Assembly (NCBI RefSeq): GCF_010731815.2
Contig: NZ_AP022593.1
Location: 1,798,001-1,862,000 of the forward strand
From: Mycolicibacterium arabiense
Lineage (GTDB): Bacteria > Actinomycetota > Actinomycetes > Mycobacteriales > Mycobacteriaceae
Direction of reading: 5' to 3'
DNA length: 64,000 bases
In this document: positions 18,922-28,684 of the stretch, piece by piece
How the letters are laid out: every line of letters begins with the position of its first letter
Position numbering within the stretch: the first letter of the stretch is position 1
Translations under genes and position numbers: made by a program
The notes under the pieces: model-generated
Databases searched by the model: none
The model's input: the letters and a program-made list of their open reading frames with translations, nothing else
What the model was told of the DNA's origin: nothing

Positions 18922-19251
18922 ATGGCGGTCAGCGCAGTCAACACCTTCCGGTTGCGTCCCGGGGTCGGCGCCGATCAGTTCGAACGGTTCTCCGCCGAAC
19001 TCGACCGGCCGACGTGCCTGGCCTTCGACGTCGTACACGGGTTCGACGTCTACCTCGCCGACGGTGACGACGCCGGCATCACGGTCGTCGAGGTCATGAC
19101 GGTCTCGTCGTGGACCGAATGGCAACGGCTCCTCGAGTCGGCACCCGAACTCAAACCCGTGATCGAGAGATTCGACGAACTGGTCGAGCCCGGCAGCGTC
19201 TCGACACTGCTGACCCGCGAACTCACGACTTCCGTAGGAGATCTGACATGA
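18922..19251 (+). CDS. Small ferredoxin-fold (ABM/Dabb-like) protein
   Basis: Hypothetical protein of 109 residues. Strand-helix-strand order suggests an antibiotic-biosynthesis-monooxygenase or Dabb-like alpha/beta barrel: VSAVNTFRLRPGVGADQFERF, then GFDVYLADGDDAGITVVEVMTVSSWTEWQRLLES. No catalytic residues are identifiable. It sits tightly between the aldehyde dehydrogenase and the flavoprotein, overlapping the latter by ATGA, so it probably assists one of them or acts on an unstable intermediate. Confidence 0.65.
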   Translation: MAVSAVNTFRLRPGVGADQFERFSAELDRPTCLAFDVVHGFDVYLADGDDAGITVVEVMTVSSWTEWQRLLESAPELKPVIERFDELVEPGSVSTLLTRELTTSVGDLT

Positions 19252-20978
19252 CCGAGACACCGGACTACGACGCCGTCATCATCGGCGCCGGGCACAACGG
19301 CCTGGTGACCGCCAACTACCTTGCGCGGGCCGGGAAGCGGGTGCTGGTCCTCGAGGCGCGGGCCGTCGTAGGCGGGGCCTGCGTCACCGAGGAACTCATC
19401 CCCGGCAGCAAGTGGTCGTCGTGCGCCTTCATCGCCGGCCTGCTGCGGCCGGAGATCATCGACGAACTCGAACTGGCGCGGTTCGGCCTCGAGCTGTACC
19501 AGGGTGACGCCCTGTCGTTCAGCCTGTTCCGCGACGGCACCTCCTTCACCATGTGGAAGGAAACCGACCGCACACTGCGCGAACTGGAGAAGATCAACAG
19601 GAACGACGCGCAGGCCTTCCTCGACTTCGGGGTGCGGCTGCAGCGCTTCGCCGGCCTGGTCACTCCCTACCTGCTGGCACCGCCGCCGCAGCGTTCGGAG
19701 GTCTTCGCCGCGTTCGAGGCGGCAGGTGAGCAGACGCTGTTCGACGAGTTCACGCTGCTCTCGGTCCGGGACCTGCTGGACCGGTACTTCGAAGACGAGC
19801 GCCTCAAGAGCATGCTGACGTTCTTCGGCATGGTGTCGATCTTCGGCGGTCCCTCGACGCCCGGGACCGCCTACACCTACGGTCACCACTCGTGGGGTGA
19901 GTTCAACGGCAGCTTCGGCCAATTCGGCCTCGCGCGAGGCGGTATGGGCGCCATCAGCGAGGCACTGGCCGCGGGCGCACGCCACTACGGCGCGACCATT
20001 CGCACCTCGACCCCCGTCGACACGGTGATCGTCGAACGCGGCACGGCCACCGGCGTGCGCCTCGCCGACGGCAGCGTCGTCACCGCGAGGCAGGTCTTCT
20101 CCAACGCCGATCCCAAGCGGTCGCTGCTCCAGTTGATCGATCCGGGGGTGCTGCCGGCCAAACTGGTCCGTGACGTGAAGAACATCGACACCCGCGGATC
20201 GATGGCCAGGATCCACCTCCTCATCGACGAACTGCCGCAGTACCTTCCGTTCTCCGACGCCTCGGAAGGCCCACAGCACCACGGGCATCAACTGCTGGGA
20301 CCCAGCCGTGAGGCGTTCGAGGAGGCCTACGAGGCGCAGCGCAGAGGCACCTTCCCCAGCACGTTCGTCATCGAGGCGGTCACGCAGTCGGTGACCGACG
20401 ACTCGCTGGCACCGGCGGGCCTGCACACCATGACCCTCGGCATCCAACAGCTCCCGTCCGAGCTGATCGGGACCACGTGGGCGGCGGAGAAGGAGAAGTG
20501 GGCCGACCTCGTCCTCGAAGACCTGTTCACCTACGCGCCCAACCTGCGCGAGCACATCGTCGACCGCGTGATCATCACACCCGACGATCTCAACGACGAG
20601 TACCTGATCACCGACGGGAACATCTTCCACGGCAGCATGATGCTCGACCAGCTGTTCGGGGCACGTCCCATCCCGGAGTTGGCGAATTACCGCACCCCGG
20701 TGGCCAACTACTACCTGTGCGGCTCGGGCACCCACCCCGGCGGCGGCGTGATGGGGGCCAACGGACACAACGCGGCGAAGGTCGCCCTCGCCGACGCGGC
20801 GGGCATTGCCGCCCCGACCGCGACGACCGGCGCTCGACCGGGAGGCAACAAGGCCCCGTGGCAGCAGCGCTTCGTCGGCACGCTGATGTCGACGCGACCT
20901 GGGCGCTGGGTCGGATACCGGGCGGCACGACAGCCGGCGTTGCGCAAGGTCACCGCATACGCGGCACGGGTCCGCTGA
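19248..20978 (+). CDS. Phytoene-desaturase-like FAD/NAD(P) oxidoreductase
   Basis: Large flavoprotein of 576 residues in the amine-oxidase/phytoene-desaturase (PYROXD2-like) superfamily. The FAD-binding GxGxxG element is DAVIIGAGHNGLVTANYLARAGKRVLVLE at about residues 8-36. A family-typical GTAYTYGHHSWGEFNG, then GGMGAISEALAAGARHYGA, lies mid-protein. YYLCGSGTHPGGGVMGANGHNAAKVAL at the C-terminus closes the FAD site. It likely oxidises a C-N or C-C bond. The ATG overlaps the upstream stop. With the aldehyde dehydrogenase it could form an amine or polyol oxidation pair; real carotenoid synthesis is unlikely, as no phytoene synthase is nearby. Confidence 0.85.
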   Translation: MTETPDYDAVIIGAGHNGLVTANYLARAGKRVLVLEARAVVGGACVTEELIPGSKWSSCAFIAGLLRPEIIDELELARFGLELYQGDALSFSLFRDGTSFTMWKETDRTLRELEKINRNDAQAFLDFGVRLQRFAGLVTPYLLAPPPQRSEVFAAFEAAGEQTLFDEFTLLSVRDLLDRYFEDERLKSMLTFFGMVSIFGGPSTPGTAYTYGHHSWGEFNGSFGQFGLARGGMGAISEALAAGARHYGATIRTSTPVDTVIVERGTATGVRLADGSVVTARQVFSNADPKRSLLQLIDPGVLPAKLVRDVKNIDTRGSMARIHLLIDELPQYLPFSDASEGPQHHGHQLLGPSREAFEEAYEAQRRGTFPSTFVIEAVTQSVTDDSLAPAGLHTMTLGIQQLPSELIGTTWAAEKEKWADLVLEDLFTYAPNLREHIVDRVIITPDDLNDEYLITDGNIFHGSMMLDQLFGARPIPELANYRTPVANYYLCGSGTHPGGGVMGANGHNAAKVALADAAGIAAPTATTGARPGGNKAPWQQRFVGTLMSTRPGRWVGYRAARQPALRKVTAYAARVR

Positions 20979-20980
20979 CC

Positions 20981-22732
20981 GTGTCGACGTCGCCCGGGGG
21001 GTTGCGGAGCGCGAAGTGGTTCGCGGGCAAGGACGTGCCCGGCTTCGTTCATAGGTCGGCGATGCGGGCGTCGGGCTTCTCCCGGATGGCGTTCGAGGGC
21101 AGACCCATCGTCGGCATCTGCAACTCGTGGTCCGAAGTCGTCAACTGCAACATGCACTTTCGTGGTCTGGCGGACTCGGTGCGCCGGGGGGTGTTGGCGG
21201 CAGGCGGGTTCCCGCTGGAGTTCCCCACCATGTCACTGGGTGAGCAGCTGATGAAGCCGACCACCATGCTGTTCCGCAACCTGATGGCGATGGACGTCGA
21301 GGAGTCGATCCGGGCCTACCCCTTCGACTCCGTCGTCCTGCTCGGCGGCTGCGACAAGACCGTCCCGGCACAGCTGATGGGGGCGGCGAGCGCCGACGTC
21401 CCCGCGATCGCGCTGACCGGCGGACCGGCGGCCCCCGCGGTGTTCAGGGGCAAGCAACTCGGGGTCGGCACCGACCTGTGGGAGTACATCGACGACGTGC
21501 GGGCGGGCCGAATGTCGATGGCCGAGTACGAGCAACTCGAGGCGGCAGCGGGACCATCGCGGGGGCACTGCCCGGAGATGGGCACCGCGTCGACGATGGC
21601 AACCCTCGTCGAAGGCCTCGGCATGACGTTGCCCGGCGGTGCCGCCATTCCCGCGATGGACTCCCGCCGGCTGCAGGTCGCCGAGGAGGTCGGTGCCCGG
21701 GCGGTCGGGTTGGCCGTCGAACGACTGCGGCCATCGCAGGTCATGACGGCCGAGGCGTTCGACAACGCCATCACCCTGATGCTGGCCGTCGGCGGCTCGA
21801 CCAACGCGATCGTGCACCTGCTCGCCATCGCCGGGCGCGTCGGAGTTCCGTTGTCGCTGGACCGGTTTCACGAACTCTCGGCGCGCACCCCGCTGGTGGT
21901 CAACGTGCGGCCTGCCGGCGAGCACCTCGTCGAGCAGGTCTTCCACGCCGGCGGGATACCGGCGGTGATGAAGTCGGTCGAGTCGCTGCTGCACACCGAC
22001 GCCATCACCGTCACCGGCAAGACCGTCGCCGACAACCTTCCTCCGGTCTCCGCGACCGACACTGCGGTCATCGCCCCGCTGAGCGAGCCCTTCCAACCGC
22101 CGGGCGGTCTTGCGGTGGTGCGCGGCAACCTCGCTCCCGACGGCGCGGTGATCAAGTGCAGTGCGGCCACTCCGTCGTTGCTCGTTCACCAGGGGCCGGC
22201 CGTGGTGTTCGAGGACATGAACGATCTGATGCGACGGTTCGACGATCCCGACCTCGACGTGACCGCGGACTCCGTGCTGGTGCTGCGATCGGCGGGTCCG
22301 CGTGGCGCTCCCGGCATGCCCGAGTGGGGCCAGCTGCCCATTCCCAGCAAGCTGCTCAAAGCGGGCGTCACCGACATGGTCCGCATCTCCGACGCCCGGA
22401 TGAGCGGCACGGCCTATGGCACCTGCGTGCTGCACGTCAGCCCGGAGTCGGCCGTCGGCGGCCCGCTCGCCCTGGTCCGCGACGGCGACGTCATCGCACT
22501 CGACGCCCGCGCGGGGACACTCGACGTACTGGTCTCCGACGACGAGTTGTCGCAACGCCGAGCGGCATTGGTGCTCACGCCGCCCCGCCACACCCGCGGC
22601 TACGCGTCGATGTACGTCGAGCGCGTACTGCAAGCCCACCAGGGCTGCGACTTCGACTTCCTGGTCGGGCGCTCGACGAGTCCCGACGACGAACCGGATG
22701 CGATCTTCGAGGGCTGGATCGGCGGCTGGTGA
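20981..22732 (+). CDS. IlvD/Edd-family sugar-acid dehydratase (L-arabinonate dehydratase-like)
   Basis: Fe-S dehydratase of the dihydroxy-acid/6-phosphogluconate dehydratase family, 583 residues. It removes water from a 2,3-dihydroxy acid to give a 2-oxo-3-deoxy acid. The cluster-ligand cysteines are present: C47 (GICNSWSE), C124 (LLGGCDKTVPA) and C197 (GHCPEMGTAST). AIPAMDSRR and GGSTNAIVHL motifs follow. The N-terminal LRSAKWF and the GICNSWSE/CNMHFR pattern are closer to L-arabinonate and related sugar-acid dehydratases than to IlvD itself. GTG start 2 bp after the flavoprotein stop, so part of the TetR operon. It sits next to the arabinose genes, but on the other strand. Confidence 0.85.
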   Translation: MSTSPGGLRSAKWFAGKDVPGFVHRSAMRASGFSRMAFEGRPIVGICNSWSEVVNCNMHFRGLADSVRRGVLAAGGFPLEFPTMSLGEQLMKPTTMLFRNLMAMDVEESIRAYPFDSVVLLGGCDKTVPAQLMGAASADVPAIALTGGPAAPAVFRGKQLGVGTDLWEYIDDVRAGRMSMAEYEQLEAAAGPSRGHCPEMGTASTMATLVEGLGMTLPGGAAIPAMDSRRLQVAEEVGARAVGLAVERLRPSQVMTAEAFDNAITLMLAVGGSTNAIVHLLAIAGRVGVPLSLDRFHELSARTPLVVNVRPAGEHLVEQVFHAGGIPAVMKSVESLLHTDAITVTGKTVADNLPPVSATDTAVIAPLSEPFQPPGGLAVVRGNLAPDGAVIKCSAATPSLLVHQGPAVVFEDMNDLMRRFDDPDLDVTADSVLVLRSAGPRGAPGMPEWGQLPIPSKLLKAGVTDMVRISDARMSGTAYGTCVLHVSPESAVGGPLALVRDGDVIALDARAGTLDVLVSDDELSQRRAALVLTPPRHTRGYASMYVERVLQAHQGCDFDFLVGRSTSPDDEPDAIFEGWIGGW

Positions 22733-22744
22733 GGCACCGCCGGG

Positions 22745-23791
22745 TCAGCTCTCCGATACGGCCACCACGACCTTGTCGCCGTGACGCTCGGCAGCGGAGC
22801 CGAAGGCCTTGGCCGCCTCGGTCAGTGGGTGGCGTTCGGTGACCACCTGATCCAGGTCGATCGCCGTGGTCGCCAGTTCGATCGCGCGCGGATAGGTGTC
22901 GTTCATCCGGCGCACCATCGCGAACGTCAGCCCCTTGCGGCGCGCCACCGCAGCGGGGAACGACGACGCGTCCTCCGACGGGATGCCGCCCAGCGCAATC
23001 CGGCCGCCCGCCCGAACGGCGGTGACCGCCGTGGCGATCGCTGCGTCGGTGCCCGCCACTTCGATGACGACGTCGACGCCCCGGCCGTCCGTGGCGTCGA
23101 GCACCATCTGGGCGCCGTCACCGGCGCTCCACACTGCGTCGGCGCCGCTGCGCTCCGCTGTGGCGCGACGGTGCGCGAGCGGTTCGACGGCGAACACCCG
23201 GCCTGCCCCGGAGTGCCGGGCCACCTGAATCGCGAGCACGCCGATCGGTCCCGCCCCTACCACCAGTACGTCGGCACCCTCCCGCACGTGACCGACACCC
23301 ACGGCGTGAATGGCGACTCCGAGCGGCTCGAGCAGGGCCCCGGCATCGTCGCTGAGATCGTCGGGGAGCGGGTGCAGCAGGTGGTCGGGCCAGACCAGCT
23401 GCTCCTGCAGACCGCCGTCGAGCGCACCGTGCCCGGCGAACTCCACCGTCGGACAGAGGTTGTGGTAACCCGAGCGGCACATCTCGCAGCGCCGACAGGG
23501 AATGGCGGGGTCGACCGCGACCCGCCGGCCCGCGTACGGGCCGGTGAGGGCGACCGCCGCGAACTCGTGACCCGGCACCACGGGGTGCTCTATCCGATTC
23601 TCGCCGATCCCCCCATCGGTGAACCAGTGGAGGTCCGATCCGCAGATCCCGACCGACGTCACGGCAAGCAGCGACGAGCCGGGGGCGGGTTCGTCGGGGC
23701 CCGTCTCGTGCGCTACCCGCACGTCGCCGACGGCGTGCAGGCGTGCGGCGAGCATCCGGCGCCCGCCGGTGTCAGAGGCCGACTGCGACAT
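22745..23791 (-). CDS. Zinc-dependent polyol/alcohol dehydrogenase
   Basis: Medium-chain zinc dehydrogenase, 348 residues, of the sorbitol/L-iditol type. Catalytic-zinc ligands are seen in GICGSDLHW and PGHEFAAV. Structural-zinc cysteines are in [15 protein letters not shown], and [17 protein letters not shown] binds NAD. It is the last gene of the leftward arabinose operon. The ATG at 23791 overlaps the end of araA by 20 bp; an ATG at 23755 (start [10 protein letters not shown]) would leave a 16-bp gap and is a real alternative, since neither has a strong ribosome site. It may oxidise L-arabinitol or L-arabinose; the true substrate is unknown. Confidence 0.85.
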   Translation of the reverse strand: MSQSASDTGGRRMLAARLHAVGDVRVAHETGPDEPAPGSSLLAVTSVGICGSDLHWFTDGGIGENRIEHPVVPGHEFAAVALTGPYAGRRVAVDPAIPCRRCEMCRSGYHNLCPTVEFAGHGALDGGLQEQLVWPDHLLHPLPDDLSDDAGALLEPLGVAIHAVGVGHVREGADVLVVGAGPIGVLAIQVARHSGAGRVFAVEPLAHRRATAERSGADAVWSAGDGAQMVLDATDGRGVDVVIEVAGTDAAIATAVTAVRAGGRIALGGIPSEDASSFPAAVARRKGLTFAMVRRMNDTYPRAIELATTAIDLDQVVTERHPLTEAAKAFGSAAERHGDKVVVAVSES

Positions 23792-25283
23792 GGTGATACA
23801 CGTCGTTCCACTTCAACTCGTGTGCGAAGCCGCGCACGGTGGTGTCGGCGTCGATGAGGAGCAGCTCGGTGTTCGTCATCGCCGCGAGGTCCTCGATCGC
23901 CTCGGTTCGCACCGCGGTCGTCATCACCGTGTGATGCGGCGCACCCGCCATCAGCCATGCTTCGGCCGACGTGGACCAGGACGGCAGGGGTTCCCACACT
24001 GCGCACGCCACCGGCAGGTTCGGCAGTTCGGCGGGCGGCTCGATGATCCGAACCTCGTTGGCCACCAGCCGGAATCGCGACCCCATGTCGCAGATCCCGA
24101 TGACGACCGCATCGGCGGCGGCCGCGGTGAAGCGCAGTCGCACCGGGTCCTCCCGGCCGCCGATGGACAGCGGGTGCACCTCCACGGTGGGCGTGGCACC
24201 CGCGATGCTCGGGCACACCTCCAGCATGTGCGCTCCGAGGATGCGTTCGCGCCCCGGCGTCAGGTCGTAGGTGTAGTCCTCCATGAACGACGTCCCACCG
24301 GGCAGACCCTCGCCCATCGCCTTGATCGTGCGCAGCATCAAGGCGGTCTTCCAATCGCCCTCGCCGCCGAATCCGTAGCCGTCGGCCATCAACCGCTGCA
24401 CCGCCAAACCCGGCAGCTGACGCAGCCCGCCCAGGTCCTCGAAGTTGGTGGTGAAGGCGTGGAAGCCGCCGTCCTGCAGGAACTTCCGCAGGCCGACTTC
24501 GATCTGCGCGGCGTACCGCAGCGAGGCGTGCCGAATCCCGCCCGGCAGCAGCTCGGCGGCCACCTCGTAGGTGCCCATGTACTCCCGCACCAGCTTGTCG
24601 ACGTCGACGGGTCGGACGCGTTCGACGACGTCGACCAGGTCGTTGACACCGTAGGCGTCGACGGACACGCCGAAGTGCGCCTCGGCCTCCACCTTGTCGC
24701 CCTCGGTCACGGCGACGCCTCGCATGTTGTCGCCGAAGCGCGCGACCTTCATCGTCGACAGCTCGGCGTGCCCGAGTGCGGCCCGCGTCCACGACCCGAT
24801 GCGCTCGCGCGTGCGCGGGTCGTCGACGTGTCCGGCGACCGTCTTGCGGGGGTGTGACAGCCGCGACTGGATGTAGCCGAACTCCCGGTCGCCGTGCGCG
24901 GCCTGGTTGAGGTTCATGAAGTCCATGTCGATGCTGGCCCAGGGCAACTCGACGCCGAACTGCGTGTGCAGGTGCAGCAGCGGTTTGCGCAACGCCTTCA
25001 GCCCGCGGATCCACATCTTCGCCGGGGAGAACGTGTGCATCCACGCGACGACCCCGATGCACTCGGCGGACGCGTTGGCTTCGCCCAGGACCCGGGCGAT
25101 CTGGTCGGAGTCGGTGACCACCGGAATCCAGCGCACCTCGACCGGGATCTCGGCGCTGCCGTCGAGACGGTCGGCGATCCGGCGTGACTGATCGGCCACC
25201 TGCTCGAGGATGTCCTGCCCGTACATCGACTGGCTACCCGTAAGGAACCACACCTGACTGGTCACGAGCCGAGACGCGATCAT
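23772..25283 (-). CDS. araA: L-arabinose isomerase
   Basis: Converts L-arabinose to L-ribulose in the cytoplasm, Mn-dependent, 503 residues as in E. coli and Bacillus. Family blocks are clear: [12 protein letters not shown] at the N-terminus, [54 protein letters not shown] and the C-terminal TVMTTAV, with metal-binding Glu and His residues in these blocks. Its start overlaps the stop of araD by 4 bp. It is the third sugar-specific step gene in the araB-araD-araA order. Confidence 0.96.
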   Translation of the reverse strand: MIASRLVTSQVWFLTGSQSMYGQDILEQVADQSRRIADRLDGSAEIPVEVRWIPVVTDSDQIARVLGEANASAECIGVVAWMHTFSPAKMWIRGLKALRKPLLHLHTQFGVELPWASIDMDFMNLNQAAHGDREFGYIQSRLSHPRKTVAGHVDDPRTRERIGSWTRAALGHAELSTMKVARFGDNMRGVAVTEGDKVEAEAHFGVSVDAYGVNDLVDVVERVRPVDVDKLVREYMGTYEVAAELLPGGIRHASLRYAAQIEVGLRKFLQDGGFHAFTTNFEDLGGLRQLPGLAVQRLMADGYGFGGEGDWKTALMLRTIKAMGEGLPGGTSFMEDYTYDLTPGRERILGAHMLEVCPSIAGATPTVEVHPLSIGGREDPVRLRFTAAAADAVVIGICDMGSRFRLVANEVRIIEPPAELPNLPVACAVWEPLPSWSTSAEAWLMAGAPHHTVMTTAVRTEAIEDLAAMTNTELLLIDADTTVRGFAHELKWNDVYHHVAVGL

Positions 25284-25993
25284 CGCTGGTCCTCCTGCAC
25301 GGGATCGGCATGCCGGCCGGCCTGGCCGTACACGTTCTGGTACCGCTCGAACAGCGCCGACACGTCCGCGGCCCCGATCGGGGTTGCGTCCCCGAGTTGC
25401 CGGCTGATGTGCACGGTGCGCGCGACGTCCTCCACCATCACGGCGGCCTTGACCGCATCCCGGGCAGTGCGCCCGATGGTGAACGGCCCGTGGTTGCGCA
25501 TGAGCACCGCCGGAGATCGGCTGCCGCGCAACGTGTCCACGATGCCGCGGCCGATCGAGTCGTCGCCGATGAGCGCGAACGGCCCCACCGGGACGTCACC
25601 GCCGAACTCGTCGGCGATCATGGTGAGCACACACGGTATCGGCTCGCCGCGCGCTGCCCACGCGGTCGCGTAGGTGGAGTGGGTGTGCACGACGCCACCC
25701 ACCTCGGGCATGTGCCGGTAGACGTACGCGTGCGCCGCCGTATCCGACGACGGGGCGAGGGCACCGTCGACGAGGTTCCCGTAGAGGTCGCAGACCACCA
25801 TGTCCTCGGCGGTCAACGTGTCATAGTCCGCACCCGACGGTTTGATCACCATCAGGTCGCGGCCGGGCACGCGGGCCGAGACGTTGCCCGCGGTCCAGAT
25901 CACCAACTCGTAGTGCGTCAAATGCGCGTGCAGGTCGCAGACCTGGCGGCGGAGTTCGGATACGACGTGATCGATGTCGGAGGTGATGGTCAT
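25280..25993 (-). CDS. araD: L-ribulose-5-phosphate 4-epimerase
   Basis: Zinc-dependent aldolase-fold epimerase giving D-xylulose 5-phosphate, 237 residues. Seen: [28 protein letters not shown] for phosphate binding, [23 protein letters not shown] with the two metal His residues, and [19 protein letters not shown] with the third. The ATG at 25993 overlaps the araB stop by ATGA. An upstream in-frame start at 26068 would run into araB and is rejected. It links arabinose to the pentose phosphate pathway. Confidence 0.95.
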   Translation of the reverse strand: MTITSDIDHVVSELRRQVCDLHAHLTHYELVIWTAGNVSARVPGRDLMVIKPSGADYDTLTAEDMVVCDLYGNLVDGALAPSSDTAAHAYVYRHMPEVGGVVHTHSTYATAWAARGEPIPCVLTMIADEFGGDVPVGPFALIGDDSIGRGIVDTLRGSRSPAVLMRNHGPFTIGRTARDAVKAAVMVEDVARTVHISRQLGDATPIGAADVSALFERYQNVYGQAGRHADPVQEDQR

Positions 25994-27657
25994 GACGAGA
26001 CACCCACCGCTTCCCGCGTGTCGATCCGGCGTAACCGCCGCATCATGTCGTTGCCACGGCCGAACCACTCATAGGCGGCGACGTACTCGCGATAGAGCCG
26101 GTCATAGGCGGCCACGTTGCCCGGAATCGGCGTGTAGGCGGCGGGGATTCGTCTACCCATGGCTGCGGCGGCCGTGCGGACGTCGGGATGGGCACCTGCG
26201 GCGGCGGCCGCGTGGATCGCCGCACCCAGTGCCGGCGCCTGCGCCGACGGCACGATCGACAGCGGCAAGCCGACGGCGTCGGCGTAGATCTGCATCAGCA
26301 GGCCGTTCTTCAACAGGCCCCCGGCGACCACCAGCTCGGTGACGGGCACGCCGCTGTCGACGAACGTCTCGACGATCATCCGGGTACCGAACGCGGTCGC
26401 CTCGAGCAGTGCCCGGTACATGTCGACGCAGGTCGTCTCGAGCGTCTGGCCGATCATGACCCCGGACAGTTCGTGGTCGACGAGCACCGAACGGTTCCCG
26501 CTGTGCCAGTCCAGCGCCACCAACCCGTGCTGCCCCACGCGTTGGCGGCCCGCGAGATCGGTGAGGTGTTCGTGGACGGTCAGCCCGCGGCGGCGCGCCT
26601 CGACCTGGTAGTCCTCGGGAACGCAGTTGTCGACGAACCAGCCGAAGATGTCGCCGACGCCCGACTGTCCGGCCTCATAGCCCCAGCTGCCCTCGCAGAT
26701 CCCGCCGTCGACCACGCCGCACATGCCCGGAACATTGCGCAGCACATCCGAATTCATGACATGACACGTCGACGTACCCATGATTGCGACCAGGTGCCCT
26801 GGCTGCAGCGCATCGGCCGCGGCCACGGTGACGTGCGCGTCGACGTTGCCTACGGCGACGGAGATCCCCTCGCGCAGGCCGGTCCATCCCGCGGCCTGCG
26901 CCGTCAGCGAGCCCGCGCGGTCGCCGAGCTGGCCGATCGGATGCTCCAGCTTGTCGACGACGAAGTCGGCGAAGCCGGGACGCACCTCGGCGAGGAACTC
27001 CCGCGACGGGTACTGGCCACCCTGACGGATGCCCTTGTAGCCGGCAGTGCAGGCATTGCGGACGTACGCACCGCACAGCTGCCACACGATCCAGTCGGCA
27101 CCCTCGACAAACGAGTCCATCGCCTCGTACAGCTGCGGGTCCTCGTCGAAGATTTCCAGCGCCTTGGCGAACTCCCACTCGCTGGAGATCAGGCCACCGT
27201 AGCGCGGCAGCCATGACTCGCCACGTTGCGCAGCAACGGCATTGATGCGGTCGGCCTGCGGCTGCGGCGAGTGGTGACGCCACAGCTTGGCGTAGGCGTG
27301 CGGCCGGTCGCGGTACGCGTCGACGTCACACAGCGGCGTCCCGTCGCCGAGCACCGGCACCATCGTGCAGGCGGTGAAGTCGGTTCCGATCCCGATCACG
27401 TCGGCCGGATCTATGCCGGCCCTTGCCACCGCCTCCGGCACCGCGATCTGGAGCACCTCGACGTAGTCGCTGGGCATCTGCAGGGCCCATTGCGATGGAA
27501 GTCGCGTGGCACTGCCCGGCAGCGATTCGGAGATCACCCCGTGCGGGTACGCGTGCTCGGCGCTCGCCAGTTCGTGGCCGTCACTGACCCGGACGACCAG
27601 CGCGCGCCCGGACAGCGTCCCGAAATCCACGCCAATGGTGTACTTCTCGTCACTCAA
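25990..27657 (-). CDS. araB: L-ribulokinase (TTG start)
   Basis: FGGY-family sugar kinase phosphorylating L-ribulose, 555 residues, the usual AraB size. Signatures: TIGVDFGTLSGRALVVR, GIGTDFTACTMVPVL, GNVDAHVTVAAADAL, IMGTSTCHVM, and the late VAGGLLKNGLLMQIYADAVGLPL. The start is a TTG at 27657, chosen because AGGAGA stands 5 bp upstream and the N-terminal beta strand begins normally; no ATG or GTG is available in frame nearby. The start lies inside the end of the LacI gene, an 8-bp overlap that suggests coupling. The rare start may lower kinase output relative to upstream genes. Confidence 0.95.
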   Translation of the reverse strand: MSDEKYTIGVDFGTLSGRALVVRVSDGHELASAEHAYPHGVISESLPGSATRLPSQWALQMPSDYVEVLQIAVPEAVARAGIDPADVIGIGTDFTACTMVPVLGDGTPLCDVDAYRDRPHAYAKLWRHHSPQPQADRINAVAAQRGESWLPRYGGLISSEWEFAKALEIFDEDPQLYEAMDSFVEGADWIVWQLCGAYVRNACTAGYKGIRQGGQYPSREFLAEVRPGFADFVVDKLEHPIGQLGDRAGSLTAQAAGWTGLREGISVAVGNVDAHVTVAAADALQPGHLVAIMGTSTCHVMNSDVLRNVPGMCGVVDGGICEGSWGYEAGQSGVGDIFGWFVDNCVPEDYQVEARRRGLTVHEHLTDLAGRQRVGQHGLVALDWHSGNRSVLVDHELSGVMIGQTLETTCVDMYRALLEATAFGTRMIVETFVDSGVPVTELVVAGGLLKNGLLMQIYADAVGLPLSIVPSAQAPALGAAIHAAAAAGAHPDVRTAAAAMGRRIPAAYTPIPGNVAAYDRLYREYVAAYEWFGRGNDMMRRLRRIDTREAVGVSS

Positions 27658-28684
27658 GGGGTCTCCTAGTGCGTTGCGTGCTCTTGCGGATGATGAGTTC
27701 GGGTGCGAGGAGCGGCACGGAGGCCGGCAACCCGTTCAACGTCGTCGTCACGAGGTCGATCGCCCGTTGGCCGACGGCCTGGAAGTCTTGCCTGATCGTG
27801 GTCAGCGCGGGGTTGAGGTAGCCGGCTTCGGGAATGTCGTCGAAGCCGACGACGCTGACGTCCTCCGGCACCCGTACGCCCGCCTCGGCGAACGCGTGCA
27901 GCACGCCGATCGCCATCTGGTCGTTAGCGACGAAGACACCCGTCGTGTCACCCCGTCGTGCCAACTCGCGGCCGATCTCGTACCCGCGTGCGGGCGTCCA
28001 GTCGCCCTCCCAGTGCTCGTCGGGCACCGTCAGCCCGGCCTCGCGCAGCGCCGCCTCGTATCCGGTCCGGCGACCCTTCGCCTCGGTCCAGGTCATCGGA
28101 CCCGAGACGTGGACGATCGCGCGATGCCCGAGGTCGATCAGATGCCGGGTGGCTTGGCGTGCTCCGTCGATCTGGTCGACGCCGACGCTGAGCCCGCGTC
28201 CCGACAGATCGCCCTCGACCACGATCAGCGGCAGGCCGGCGTCGGCGGAGTGCACGACGGCCAGCGCCTCCTCCTGAGCGGCGATCATGACGATCGCCTC
28301 GACGGACTGCCGGGCGAGATGATCCAGGGCACTGCGGAGTTCGGCGAGCGTGATCTCCGAGAGCGGCACCAGGCTGGAGAAGTACCCTGCCGCGTGGGCG
28401 GCTTCCTGGACGAAACGCTGGATGCTCGAGGGGCCGTACTGGGCGCTGTTGGTCCCGACGATGCCGATGATTCCCGAGCGTCTTGTCACCAATGCCCGCG
28501 CCGCGGTGTTGGGCCGGTACCCAAGTTCTTCGATGGCCTGCTCGACGCGCGCCTTGGTCTCCGGGCGGATGCTCGACGAGCCGTTGATCACGCGCGAGAC
28601 GGTCTGATGGCTGACGCCTGCGAGGCGGGCGACGTCGGCCATGACCGGCTTGGGCGTCGTCGGGGGCATTGCGGGGCTGTTCAT
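27650..28684 (-). CDS. LacI-family regulator of arabinose genes
   Basis: Repressor of 344 residues. The LacI helix-turn-helix is PVMADVARLAGVSHQTVSRVINGSSSIRPETKARV at about residues 15-49. A periplasmic-binding-protein-like sensor follows (GIIGIVGTNSAQYG, FVANDQMAIGVLHAFAEAGVRVPEDVSVVGFDDIP). It sits inside the operon between the importer permease and araB, overlapping both. Three LacI-type operators in the 33.4-33.6 kb divergent promoter region are the obvious targets. L-arabinose is the likely inducer; this is an analogue in role of AraR, not demonstrated here. Confidence 0.9.
   Translation of the reverse strand: MNSPAMPPTTPKPVMADVARLAGVSHQTVSRVINGSSSIRPETKARVEQAIEELGYRPNTAARALVTRRSGIIGIVGTNSAQYGPSSIQRFVQEAAHAAGYFSSLVPLSEITLAELRSALDHLARQSVEAIVMIAAQEEALAVVHSADAGLPLIVVEGDLSGRGLSVGVDQIDGARQATRHLIDLGHRAIVHVSGPMTWTEAKGRRTGYEAALREAGLTVPDEHWEGDWTPARGYEIGRELARRGDTTGVFVANDQMAIGVLHAFAEAGVRVPEDVSVVGFDDIPEAGYLNPALTTIRQDFQAVGQRAIDLVTTTLNGLPASVPLLAPELIIRKSTQRTRRPLE

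Noticed and set aside
19050..20768. 572-codon minus-strand frame opposite the flavoprotein
   Set aside because: Antisense shadow of a gene with strong FAD motifs; no own ribosome site or domain.
19248..20978. Carotenoid desaturase assignment
   Set aside because: Superfamily similarity only; no phytoene synthase or cyclase nearby and the operon context is catabolic.
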